Source of the DNA: Butyrivibrio sp. CAG:318
GTDB lineage: Bacteria; Bacillota; Clostridia; Lachnospirales; Lachnospiraceae
Direction of reading: 5' to 3'
DNA length: 30,558 bases
Assembly: GCA_000431815.1 (NCBI GenBank)
Contig: FR889250.1
Span: 162,843-193,400, forward strand
Each line of letters opens with the position of its first letter. Position 1 is the stretch's first letter. Below are positions 15,846 through 23,613 of this stretch, one piece after another. The position numbers and the translations under genes were made by a program. Under the pieces are notes generated by a model. The model saw only the letters and a list, made by a program, of their open reading frames with translations. It made no database searches and was not told where the DNA came from.

Positions 15846-16454
15846 CTACATAAATGCTAACTTCTTAAGTGCCTGCTTAAGTATATATTCACTGTCGTTA
15901 TTGTCGGAAATATCAACCGCCCTGACTGCTTTAAATGCTTCAGAACGTGCATATCCGAGTGCAACAAGTGCCTCAACTGCTTCGTCAATCGAAGCCTGTG
16001 CTCCGTAATCGCCTGCATCAAAGTTATCCATTCCTCCGGTAAGTACATCTTCCAGTGACAATTTGTCTTTAAGTTCAATGATAAGTTTCTGTGCGGTCTT
16101 GCCTCCGATTCCCGGAGCTGACTGTATTTTCTTTACATCATCAGACAATATTGCAAGTCTAAGCTCGTCTGGTGTGATAACTGATAATATATTAAGTGCA
16201 CCTTTAGGACCTATTCCGTTAACCGTTATAAGCAGCTTGAATATCTCAAGGTCATCCCTTGTCAAAAACCCATACAAATCAAGCGCGTCTTCCTTAACAT
16301 ACTGATATGTATATATTTTAATTTCACATCCTGTTGAACCTATTCTTCCCATAAGCGAAGACGGCACCATTATCTCATATCCAACACCATATGCTTCCAC
16401 AACTATATTATTGTTATATATTTCTGTTAATACACCTTTAATGTACGTAATCAT
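15846..16454 (-). CDS. ruvA: Holliday junction DNA-binding protein RuvA
   Basis: Tetrameric junction-binding partner of RuvB. The 202 residues begin MITYIKGVLTEIYNNNIVVEAYGVGYEI (OB-fold domain), continue with helix-hairpin-helix elements ITVNGIGPKGALNIL and SAPGIGGKTAQKLIIELKDK, and end in the RuvB-interacting domain DEAVEALVALGYARSEAFKAV. The start at 16454 is chosen because GGAG lies 9 bases upstream and the protein then matches the family start; an upstream in-frame start at 16490 would add 12 unrelated residues. It follows the Gx transporter gene by 40 bp, the largest gap in the 18-gene array. Confidence 0.97.
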   Translation of the reverse strand: MITYIKGVLTEIYNNNIVVEAYGVGYEIMVPSSLMGRIGSTGCEIKIYTYQYVKEDALDLYGFLTRDDLEIFKLLITVNGIGPKGALNILSVITPDELRLAILSDDVKKIQSAPGIGGKTAQKLIIELKDKLSLEDVLTGGMDNFDAGDYGAQASIDEAVEALVALGYARSEAFKAVRAVDISDNNDSEYILKQALKKLAFM

Positions 16455-16494
16455 ATAAACTGTCTCCTTATAAAATACGGTTGGAATCATTATA

Positions 16495-17025
16495 TCATTT
16501 TTTCTTATTCTGCGGTAGTATCTTTATTTTCCTGTATAATATACTTCCGATTATTCCTATCGCAACCCCGGCCACAATTCCGCTTATCATCAGAAACGGA
16601 AGGTAATAAGATATTCTCACATTACCAAGTATAAACACAGCAACTATGATTTGTCCTATATTATGTGAAACACCACCCGCAATGCTTACCCCAACCATAG
16701 TGAATTTATTGATCTTGCGTACAAAATACATAACCGTTATACTGAGTGCCGCTCCTGCAAGGCCAAAAAGCATACTGTAAATACTTCCGAAAAGAAAGCC
16801 TGACAGAAGAACTCTCAATATGCTTATGATCACGGCAGGCTTTATTCCCATAGCATACATAACCCATATCACAATAATATTGGCAAGACCAAGCTTCATT
16901 CCGGGAACCGGAGGCTTGATTGGTATTATGGCTTCTATATAACTCATAACAAGTGCGACGCTTATAAACATTCCATATAATGCGACGTCGCTTTCCATGA
17001 ATTTCTTATTATCGAACGACTGCAT
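16495..17025 (-). CDS. Gx transporter / heptaprenyl-diphosphate-synthase-component-I-like membrane protein
   Basis: A 176-residue integral membrane protein with about five hydrophobic segments, resembling the small Gx transporter family (Pfam Hpre_diP_synt_I). Typical stretches are ALYGMFISVALVMSYIEAII, PGMKLGLANIIVIW and GGVSHNIGQIIVA; the C-terminus is basic (KILPQNKKK). Despite one family name, no prenyl-synthase catalytic motif is present. It is encoded directly after a NusG-domain-II protein and the Rnf genes, and the two genes overlap by about 17 bp. The start at 17025 is preferred to 17028 by spacing from AAGGAG; both are possible. The transported substrate is unknown; a quinone or flavin-linked role is inference from context. 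Confidence 0.82.
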   Translation of the reverse strand: MQSFDNKKFMESDVALYGMFISVALVMSYIEAIIPIKPPVPGMKLGLANIIVIWVMYAMGIKPAVIISILRVLLSGFLFGSIYSMLFGLAGAALSITVMYFVRKINKFTMVGVSIAGGVSHNIGQIIVAVFILGNVRISYYLPFLMISGIVAGVAIGIIGSILYRKIKILPQNKKK

Positions 17026-17410
17026 CATATTTCTCCTTCGACGAGATTATTTCTACAAACACTTCATTCGGCAGACATATTATTGTCTCACCAACATTGG
17101 ATATTTTACCCATTTTCTCACACAGATGGTCTTTACACGAAGATTCACTCATATACGCATATCCGTCTTTAATGACCAAAGTATTGCTTCCGTAAAATGA
17201 TTTTATTTCATATTCTGAATCTTCACCAAGTGCATATGTGCCTACTATGTTCTTTCCCTGTTTTATACACACATAGCTGCCGTTTTTGCGGGTTGTTTTA
17301 AAAACCACAAATAGGCACAGTGCCGCAATAAGCAGCACTGCACCCAGCAAAAAATCAAATTTATGCGATATGAATAACTTTTTTAGGACATTTTTCTGCA
17401 CATTTTCCAC
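17009..17410 (-). CDS. NusG domain II-containing membrane-anchored protein
   Basis: About 133 residues: a basic N-terminus, one membrane segment (about residues 19-38, DFLLGAVLLIAALCLFVVF) and an extracytoplasmic beta domain. The domain matches NusG domain II (DUF1312), with the characteristic CKDHLC, then GKISNVGETIICLPNEVFVEI. It is not the transcription factor NusG. The proposed GTG start at 17410 makes the gene overlap rnfB by 50 bp; a second in-frame GTG at 17401 is also possible, and AGGA near the overlap could serve either. It lies between rnfB and the Gx transporter gene and presumably works with them in membrane redox chemistry. Confidence 0.82.
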   Translation of the reverse strand: MENVQKNVLKKLFISHKFDFLLGAVLLIAALCLFVVFKTTRKNGSYVCIKQGKNIVGTYALGEDSEYEIKSFYGSNTLVIKDGYAYMSESSCKDHLCEKMGKISNVGETIICLPNEVFVEIISSKEKYDAVVR

Positions 17411-18191
17411 ATCCTGTACATTTATTGTAATCTATTACCGGTATGTTGTTGTCCATTTCAATTGCACCGTTTTCACACTGCTTGACACATAATGTACATC
17501 CTATGCATCCGGCCTGACATGCATCCATTACCGGCTTGCCTTTGTCATGTGAAGAGCACGTTACATTGGCAACACCCGTAACCGGCCTCAGTTCTATAAG
17601 ATTCTTAGGGCATGCTGCAACACATTTGCCACAGGCCTTACATAAATCCGTATCAACAACTGCTACTCCGTTAATAACATGAACAGCATCAAAATCACAT
17701 ACGCTGACACATGAGCCAAACCCAAGACATCCATATGAACACATCTTAGCTCCGCCATCCGGAACCATAGCTGCCATCCTGCAGTCTTCAATGCCAGTAT
17801 ATACATATTCATCCTTGGCTTTGTCACAATTTCCGGCACATTTAACATATGCCGCAAGCCTTGCGCCTGCATCTGCATCAACGCCCATTATTGCTGCTAT
17901 CTTAGAAGCCACAGCAGCTCCGCCGACCGGGCATCCTCCGACCGGAGCTTTACCAGCTGCTATTGCTGCAGCCAGTCCGTCACATCCTGCATAACCGCAG
18001 CCACCGCAGTTATTACCCGGAAGCTCAGCCCTTACGGCAACCTCTTTCTCATCGACCGGAATCTCTAATTTCTTACCGGCTATTCCAAGAAATAATCCTA
18101 TCAGCACACCTACACCACTGACTATAGCTGCAGCTATCACAATTCCCATACCGCCTGAAAAAGCGGCCAAAATCATATTCACCATATTCAT
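17361..18191 (-). CDS. rnfB: Rnf complex subunit B, iron-sulfur electron entry protein
   Basis: RnfB receives electrons from reduced ferredoxin and passes them to the membrane part of the Rnf complex. The 276 residues start with one membrane helix (about 5-35). A four-cysteine domain follows (NCGGCGYAGC and later CPVGG), then a cysteine series that includes CSYGCLGFGSCVSVC, CKACGKCVAACPK, CIGCTLCVKQC and CTGCGKCAEKCPK, enough for several [4Fe-4S] clusters. The ATG at 18191 has AAAGGC upstream. It is last of the rnfCDGEAB genes, 21 bp after rnfA, and overlaps the NusG-II gene. Confidence 0.96.
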   Translation of the reverse strand: MNMVNMILAAFSGGMGIVIAAAIVSGVGVLIGLFLGIAGKKLEIPVDEKEVAVRAELPGNNCGGCGYAGCDGLAAAIAAGKAPVGGCPVGGAAVASKIAAIMGVDADAGARLAAYVKCAGNCDKAKDEYVYTGIEDCRMAAMVPDGGAKMCSYGCLGFGSCVSVCDFDAVHVINGVAVVDTDLCKACGKCVAACPKNLIELRPVTGVANVTCSSHDKGKPVMDACQAGCIGCTLCVKQCENGAIEMDNNIPVIDYNKCTGCGKCAEKCPKKVIHIA

Positions 18192-18212
18192 TACCAGCCT
18201 TTCAAACGATAA

Positions 18213-18788
18213 TTATATAATTCCGGAAAAACCTATAAAAGCTATTGCCATCAGACCGGCGGTAATAAGTGTAATAGGCATTCCTTTAAAACTTTCAGGT
18301 ACATCATTATATTCATTGCGTTCGCGGATTCCCGCAAGTATTATAATTGATATTGCAAATCCCAACGCTGTCGCAAATCCGTTCACAACCGATGTTAGTA
18401 TATTATATCCTTTGGATACATTGGTAAGTGCAACTCCAAGAACCGCACAGTTGGTTGTTATTAACGGAAGATATACGCCAAGCGCTCTATATAAAGAAGG
18501 ACTTACTTTTTTAAGGACCATCTCAACAAACTGCACAAGAGCTGCAATAACAAGTATAAACACTATCGTATTAAGATATGTAAGATTCAGTGGGACAAGC
18601 ACATATTGATATATCACTGCCGCGAGCAGTGAAGATATCGTGATTACAAAAATAACCGCCGCTCCCATTCCGGAGGCTGTCTTAATTTTCTTGGATACGC
18701 CTAAGAATGGGCAAAGACCCATAAACTGACTGAGCACAACGTTATTAATAAGCGCCGAACTTATCGCAATAAGCAAAAGTGTCTTCAT
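18213..18788 (-). CDS. rnfA: Rnf complex subunit A
   Basis: Integral membrane subunit of the ion-pumping Rnf complex, homologous to RnfE and to NqrE. The 191 residues are almost entirely hydrophobic, with about six membrane segments. Family hallmarks are NNVVLSQFMGLCPFLGVSKK near the N-terminus and ITTNCAVLGVAL in the middle; the paired cysteines in these half-repeats are proposed to bind an iron-sulfur cluster between RnfA and RnfE. The start ATG at 18788 overlaps the rnfE stop (TAATG). Confidence 0.96.
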   Translation of the reverse strand: MKTLLLIAISSALINNVVLSQFMGLCPFLGVSKKIKTASGMGAAVIFVITISSLLAAVIYQYVLVPLNLTYLNTIVFILVIAALVQFVEMVLKKVSPSLYRALGVYLPLITTNCAVLGVALTNVSKGYNILTSVVNGFATALGFAISIIILAGIRERNEYNDVPESFKGMPITLITAGLMAIAFIGFSGII

Positions 18789-19489
18789 TATTCTTCACCC
18801 TCCTTCACAGTTCTTCTTCCTGCACATGAAAGATTGGCGCATCCCATGCATCCTTCATCACGACACATATCAATAATAGGTCTGCCTTTCTTTCTCTTAA
18901 TTCTGTTCATAACCGCAACAAGCATTGCAAGAACGAAAAATGCTCCCGGGGCCATTACGAATATGCTTATAGGCTCAAAACTTGTAGGATTGTTGGCCGG
19001 TATAAAACTGTGTCCGAAAACAGTTCCTGCTCCAAGTATTTCCCTGAATGCTCCAAGCACGGTAAGCGAACATGTAAAACCAAGGCCCATGCCTATTCCG
19101 TCAAACAGTGACGGAAGCGGCTTATTCTTTGAAGCATAACTTTCGGCACGTCCGAGTATTATACAGTTAACTACTATAAGCGGAATATATATGCCAAGCG
19201 ACGAATACAGGCTTGGTACAAAACCCTGCATAAGGAATTGAACTATTGTAACAAATGATGCAACTATCACTATGTATGCCGGCATTCTTACCCGATCCGG
19301 TATTACATTACGAAGCATTGAAATTATAAGGTTGCTTAATGCCAATACAACCGTTGACGCAAGTCCCATTCCGGCACCGTTAATTGCGGAAGTTGTAACC
19401 GCTAGTGTCGGACACATTCCGAGCGTAAGGACAAGCGTCGGATTTTCCTTAACAATACCGTTATACAAACGTTCTACACATTTATTCAC
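18788..19489 (-). CDS. rnfE: Rnf complex subunit E with cysteine-rich C-terminal tail
   Basis: Membrane subunit paired with RnfA. The 233 residues contain about six membrane segments and the half-repeat motifs GMCPTLAVTTSAINGAGMG and VVNCIILGRAES. I chose the GTG at 19489 because GGGAGG lies 8 bases upstream; the longer reading from 19537 would have no such site and would run further into rnfG. The gene overlaps the rnfG stop by 8 bp. Unusual is a cytoplasmic tail CRDEGCMGCANLSC (C209, C214, C217, C222) after a basic stretch; this could hold an extra metal or Fe-S site. Confidence 0.94.
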   Translation of the reverse strand: MNKCVERLYNGIVKENPTLVLTLGMCPTLAVTTSAINGAGMGLASTVVLALSNLIISMLRNVIPDRVRMPAYIVIVASFVTIVQFLMQGFVPSLYSSLGIYIPLIVVNCIILGRAESYASKNKPLPSLFDGIGMGLGFTCSLTVLGAFREILGAGTVFGHSFIPANNPTSFEPISIFVMAPGAFFVLAMLVAVMNRIKRKKGRPIIDMCRDEGCMGCANLSCAGRRTVKEGEE

Positions 19490-20087
19490 TGACCGCACCT
19501 CCCAGCTTATGATATACAGCGAGTGCACCGTTAACACCGCCTGTTACCGCTTTAGTTGTTATGGTCGCACTGCTTATGGCATCTATTTCATTATCGGCAG
19601 ATTTACCATTCTTGGTATATGTTATTTTATCTGCTTTAATACCCTTAAACTGTTCCCTGAAAGATGCTTCTTTGGCCTTCATTCCAAGTCCTGCGGTTTC
19701 ACTTATATCCAGTATTTCAAGTCCTGTAATTGTTCCGGTGCTGTCAATACCGACCGTCATTTTAATGTCTCCGCCATATCCGTTTGCATCTGTGACAGTT
19801 ATGATATATCCAAGTTCTTTGTCTGAAGAATCATATGCCTTAACGATTTCATTAACGGTAACTCCATCGAGTTCTTCTGCATCTACCGCTTTCTGTGCCT
19901 CATCGAGGCTGTCAAGTTCTTCATATCTGTCAAGCCCTGAAAATACGCTGTTATAAGCAGCTATTTTGGTTTTCTCATTCTGTTTTGCTATAGGATCCTT
20001 GGTTATCATATATACAAGTCCAAGCAAAACTCCGGCAACAAGTGTTATTATAAAAAGCACCATGGCGTCTTTAATTATTTTCTTCAT
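19482..20087 (-). CDS. rnfG: Rnf complex subunit G, flavoprotein
   Basis: Membrane-anchored subunit with covalently bound FMN on the outer side. The 201 residues have one N-terminal membrane helix (about 8-28). The C-terminal FMN-binding domain carries the attachment motif SSATITT at 172-178; by family analogy T177 is the flavinylated residue. GLGMKAKE, typical of the domain, is at about 133-140. The transferase ApbE needed for flavinylation is not encoded in this window. The start ATG at 20087 overlaps the rnfD stop. Confidence 0.95.
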   Translation of the reverse strand: MKKIIKDAMVLFIITLVAGVLLGLVYMITKDPIAKQNEKTKIAAYNSVFSGLDRYEELDSLDEAQKAVDAEELDGVTVNEIVKAYDSSDKELGYIITVTDANGYGGDIKMTVGIDSTGTITGLEILDISETAGLGMKAKEASFREQFKGIKADKITYTKNGKSADNEIDAISSATITTKAVTGGVNGALAVYHKLGGAVSE

Positions 20088-21031
20088 TATGACACCTCCT
20101 TGGACTTTTTCTCACGGACAACTCCGAATGCGCGCGGCACCGTTAATTTCTCGATCAGTGGAACAAGTATATTACTGAATATAATCGCATACGATACACC
20201 TTCCGCCGAATTTCCGAATATTCTGAAAAGTCCTGTAAGTATTCCGAGAATAATACCATAAACGATTCTTCCAACCGTATTGACTGGAGATGTGACATAA
20301 TCCGTTGCCATAAAGAAGGCTCCGAGCATAAGTCCGCCGCCGCAAAGTTCAGCTGCAAGGTATGTCATGTCAAATCCATGTCCGCCAAACAACAATATAA
20401 ATACCGAGAAAACCGCAAGATATACCATCGGTATTAATGGCGTTATGACTTTACGTATGATAAGATATAATGCTCCGACAAGTATCGCAACCGTCGATGT
20501 CTCACCGATAACTCCGGCTGTTGTTCCGAGAAACATACTGAGAACATTTACACTCTCACCGCTCTTAAGCAATGCAAGAGGTGTTGCACCGGTCACACCA
20601 TCATATGTGAAGCTTGTCATTCTTCCGGCAAACGATATCAGCAGAAAACATCTGGCCGCAAGTGCCGGGTTCATGAAATTCTGTCCCAGGCCTCCAAAAA
20701 GCTGTTTGACGACTATTATTGCAAAAACGCTTCCTAACATTACTATCCAGAGAGGAATTGTATGCGGCATATTCATACCGAGCAAAAGTCCGGTAACTAC
20801 CGCACTCAGGTCACCGACAGTTATCGGTCTGTGCATGAAATGCTCAAAAAGGTATTCCGAAACAACACATGTAATAACAGAAACCACAAGCACAGCAAGT
20901 GCTCTCATTCCAAAATTGACAATTCCGAAAATACATGCCGGCAATAATGCTATACACACATCAAGCATTATACGCCTGGTAGATGAATTGTCACGCACAT
21001 GCGGTGATGACGATACATTTAACATATTCAT
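20087..21031 (-). CDS. rnfD: Rnf complex subunit D, membrane flavoprotein
   Basis: Multi-spanning subunit, homologous to NqrB, thought to lie on the ion path. The 314 residues hold eight or more hydrophobic segments. The flavinylation motif VTGATPLALL is at about 146-155, with T150 the expected FMN-bound threonine. FGGLGQNFMNPALAAR precedes it, as in the family. The ATG at 21031 overlaps the rnfC stop (TAATG), and AAGGAGG lies within the end of rnfC. Confidence 0.96.
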   Translation of the reverse strand: MNMLNVSSSPHVRDNSSTRRIMLDVCIALLPACIFGIVNFGMRALAVLVVSVITCVVSEYLFEHFMHRPITVGDLSAVVTGLLLGMNMPHTIPLWIVMLGSVFAIIVVKQLFGGLGQNFMNPALAARCFLLISFAGRMTSFTYDGVTGATPLALLKSGESVNVLSMFLGTTAGVIGETSTVAILVGALYLIIRKVITPLIPMVYLAVFSVFILLFGGHGFDMTYLAAELCGGGLMLGAFFMATDYVTSPVNTVGRIVYGIILGILTGLFRIFGNSAEGVSYAIIFSNILVPLIEKLTVPRAFGVVREKKSKEVS

Positions 21032-22359
21032 TATTTCTTCGCCTCCTTACGTGCCTGTGCCATAATCATTCTTTTCATAGACTTAACCGACTGTGTAACC
21101 TGACGCTTGGCCGGACATACATATGAACAGCAGCCGCACTCAACACATTCCATGCCGTAAAGCTTCTTAAATCCATCTGCGTCATTATGTCGTGCTGCCT
21201 GCGCAAGTTTCATCGGAAGCAGATGCTCCGGACATACAGATGCACATCTGCCACATCTTATACACGGTGATTCTGACGACTCTGAAACATCATCTTTGGA
21301 TAATGCAAGAACCGATGATGAACCTTTTACCATTGGAACATCCAGATTATACATTGCGAATCCCATCATCGGACCGCCTGATATAACCTTGGCAGGTTCT
21401 GCCTTAAATCCACCGGCGGCATCTATCAATACTCTCATGTTAGTTCCAAGATACACATAATAATTATGAGTTGAATTAACCGCGTCGCCGGTAACCGTCA
21501 CAATTCTTCTTGTAAGCGGACGGCCCTCATATACTGCCTGATATATGGATGCAATTGTATCGATATTATGTACGATGCATCCCGCATCTGCCGGGAGCAT
21601 TTTAGAATTAATTTCGCGTCCGGTAACAGCTTTTATCATGCATCTCTCACCACCCTGAGGGTATTTGGTCTTAAGGACTGCCACTTCGATATTATTCTCA
21701 CCGGATGTTGCTTTCTTTAATGCTTTAATCGCCTCAGGCTTATTATCTTCCACGCCGAATACACCTCTTGCTCCCGGAAAAAGCCTCAAAACAATCTTAA
21801 GTCCTTTAACAAGTTCATCAGTATATTCCAACATTCTCCTGTAATCCGATGTGAGATACGGTTCACACTCCGCACCGTTTACTATAATGGTGTCGATTAC
21901 TTCCGGATTCTTAGGCGTAAGTTTGACATTCGTCGGAAATCCGGCGCCGCCCATTCCTACGATTCCAGCCTCTTCAATAACAGTTCTGATTTCATCATCT
22001 GTCATATCATCGGGATTCTTATCATTAATCGGAGGTGCCTGTTCATAAAGGTTATCATTCCGGATAACAATTGAATTAACCTTGCCTCCTGTCGCAATGG
22101 TCCGGGGTTCTATCTTGATAACTGTGCCGGAAACCGAACTATGTATATTAGCTGATATAAATCCGGACTTGGCAGCTATCTTCTGACCTGCCAGGACGCG
22201 TTCTCCTATTTCAACAATAGGCACTGCCGGTGCACCGATATGCTGTGATAGCGGAAATACCAGTTCCTCACCCGGCTTAATTTCTTCTATGGCGGCGTCT
22301 CTTGACAATATCTTGCCGTCATACGGGTGCGTACCGCCCCTGAAAGTTAACACGCTCAT
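21031..22359 (-). CDS. rnfC: Rnf complex subunit C, NADH-binding iron-sulfur protein
   Basis: Soluble peripheral subunit that exchanges electrons with NAD. The 442 residues open with SVLTFRGGTHPYDGK and contain the nucleotide/FMN-type glycine motif GMGGAGFPTNVKL (about 135-147). Two classical [4Fe-4S] motifs lie near the C-terminus: C366/369/372/376 and C405/408/411/415. First gene of the Rnf cluster, with the only large intergenic space upstream (22360-22521). The ribosome binding site is weak, AGAGAAAGAAG before ATG at 22359. It begins the 18-gene minus-strand array. Confidence 0.96.
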   Translation of the reverse strand: MSVLTFRGGTHPYDGKILSRDAAIEEIKPGEELVFPLSQHIGAPAVPIVEIGERVLAGQKIAAKSGFISANIHSSVSGTVIKIEPRTIATGGKVNSIVIRNDNLYEQAPPINDKNPDDMTDDEIRTVIEEAGIVGMGGAGFPTNVKLTPKNPEVIDTIIVNGAECEPYLTSDYRRMLEYTDELVKGLKIVLRLFPGARGVFGVEDNKPEAIKALKKATSGENNIEVAVLKTKYPQGGERCMIKAVTGREINSKMLPADAGCIVHNIDTIASIYQAVYEGRPLTRRIVTVTGDAVNSTHNYYVYLGTNMRVLIDAAGGFKAEPAKVISGGPMMGFAMYNLDVPMVKGSSSVLALSKDDVSESSESPCIRCGRCASVCPEHLLPMKLAQAARHNDADGFKKLYGMECVECGCCSYVCPAKRQVTQSVKSMKRMIMAQARKEAKK

Positions 22360-22521
22360 TTTTTCACTTCTTTCTCTCTATATTTTAAGTGATAAAAATT
22401 ATCTGTGTATATTGTACAACTTTTTATCAAAAAAAGCTACAAATTTTTGTTGTTTATATGTATAATAAACGTAATGAATTTTATAGGAATATAAAAATCT
22501 GACCATAGAATCGGAGGCATT
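22360..22521. promoter_or_regulatory. Divergent regulatory region between rnfC and an exonuclease gene
   Basis: This AT-rich stretch of 162 bp must hold the rnfC promoter on one strand and the exonuclease promoter on the other. For the plus-strand gene, TATAAT at 22461-22466 is a good -10 without a clear -35. GTTTAT and ATAAAC flank 7 bp around it (22452-22470), an inverted repeat. For rnfC I see TACAAT-like -10 candidates but no convincing pair. No classical Rex operator is visible. Confidence 0.35.
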
Positions 22522-23613
22522 ATGAAAGAATATACAAGCAGTATTCCGTCCTGTAATTTTAAGGTTCCGCCATGCGGATACAACGACAACGAAATTTTAT
22601 ATTTTGATATTGAAACGACCGGATTTTCACCTGCGGGAACATATCTTTACCTTATCGGCTGCGCATACTACTGCGACGGCGGATATTGTTTCAGGCAGTT
22701 TTTCCTTGATGATACTGCCGATGAAAAAGCTATGATCGAGTATTTTATAGATTTTATACACAATTTCAAATGTATAATTCATTATAACGGAAGCGGTTTC
22801 GACATTCCGTATATCATCCGTAAATGTGAAATATATAATATTCCATGTGATTTTACAGGCATCAGCAGTCTTGATATATACAAGACGATATTACCTGTCA
22901 AATCTGTTTTTAATCTGGAAAACCTTAAGCAGAAGACGGTTGAGCGTTTTATGGGAATCGAGCGTGAAGATAAATACAGCGGTGGAGAACTTATCAATAT
23001 TTACAATGAATATATCCGTACAAATAACGATGAACTGCTTTCGCTTCTTCTTATGCACAACCATGATGATGTATGCGGTATGATAAACATTTCCGATACA
23101 CTTTCATATGCCGGACTTATAAACGACGGGTATACTTTTGAATCAATAGAAATGCGCGACTCATCCGCGCTTGGAACGCCGCGCAAAGAAGCTGTTATCA
23201 CATGCCGGCTTGCCAATCCGGTTCCGAAAAGAGTTTCTGCCGGCAACGACCGGTACTATTTTACCGCATATTCGGATATACTGCGCATATGTATCACAGC
23301 ATACACCAGCGAGCTTAAGTATTTTTATCCGGATTATAAGAATTACTATTATCTTCCCAAAGAAGACCGTTCAATTCATAAAAGCGTTGCTTTCTATGTT
23401 GACAAAAATTACCGCACCCGGGCTAAGGCCGCAAACTGTTACAGCCGTAAAACAGGTTTATTTCTGCCGCAAAGCGATGAAATTGTCTCGCCGTACTTCA
23501 AGATAGATTATTATGACAAAATTACATATTTTGAGTACTTGCCGGAATTCACACAAAATCCGGAGTTAATATTACGCTATGTACGTCATATTCTCCGGAT
23601 TCTGATACAATGA
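22522..23613 (+). CDS. DEDD-family 3'-5' exonuclease-like protein (YprB/RNase_H_2 type)
   Basis: A 363-residue protein with an RNase H-like exonuclease fold (PF13482 type). The catalytic acids of the DEDD superfamily are present in order: D29 and E31 in LYFDIETTGFSP, D94 in HYNGSGFDIPYI, and the final HxxxD in MHNHDDVCGM (about 179-183). The C-terminal 160 residues are not recognised. Substrate and role are unknown for this group; the B. subtilis homologue YprB is often next to a helicase gene, which is not the case here. GGAGG lies about 6 bases before the ATG at 22522. The gene is monocistronic and ends exactly where cheR ends on the other strand. Confidence 0.82.
   Translation: MKEYTSSIPSCNFKVPPCGYNDNEILYFDIETTGFSPAGTYLYLIGCAYYCDGGYCFRQFFLDDTADEKAMIEYFIDFIHNFKCIIHYNGSGFDIPYIIRKCEIYNIPCDFTGISSLDIYKTILPVKSVFNLENLKQKTVERFMGIEREDKYSGGELINIYNEYIRTNNDELLSLLLMHNHDDVCGMINISDTLSYAGLINDGYTFESIEMRDSSALGTPRKEAVITCRLANPVPKRVSAGNDRYYFTAYSDILRICITAYTSELKYFYPDYKNYYYLPKEDRSIHKSVAFYVDKNYRTRAKAANCYSRKTGLFLPQSDEIVSPYFKIDYYDKITYFEYLPEFTQNPELILRYVRHILRILIQ

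Noticed and set aside
20367..21065. 232-residue plus-strand frame opposite rnfD
   Set aside because: Its length comes from the codon composition of the hydrophobic rnfD gene on the other strand; no start signal or family pattern was seen.
22360..22521. Rex (redox repressor) operator upstream of rnfC
   Set aside because: I looked for TTGTTAA-N4-TTAACAA; only loosely similar AT-rich stretches exist, not enough to call.
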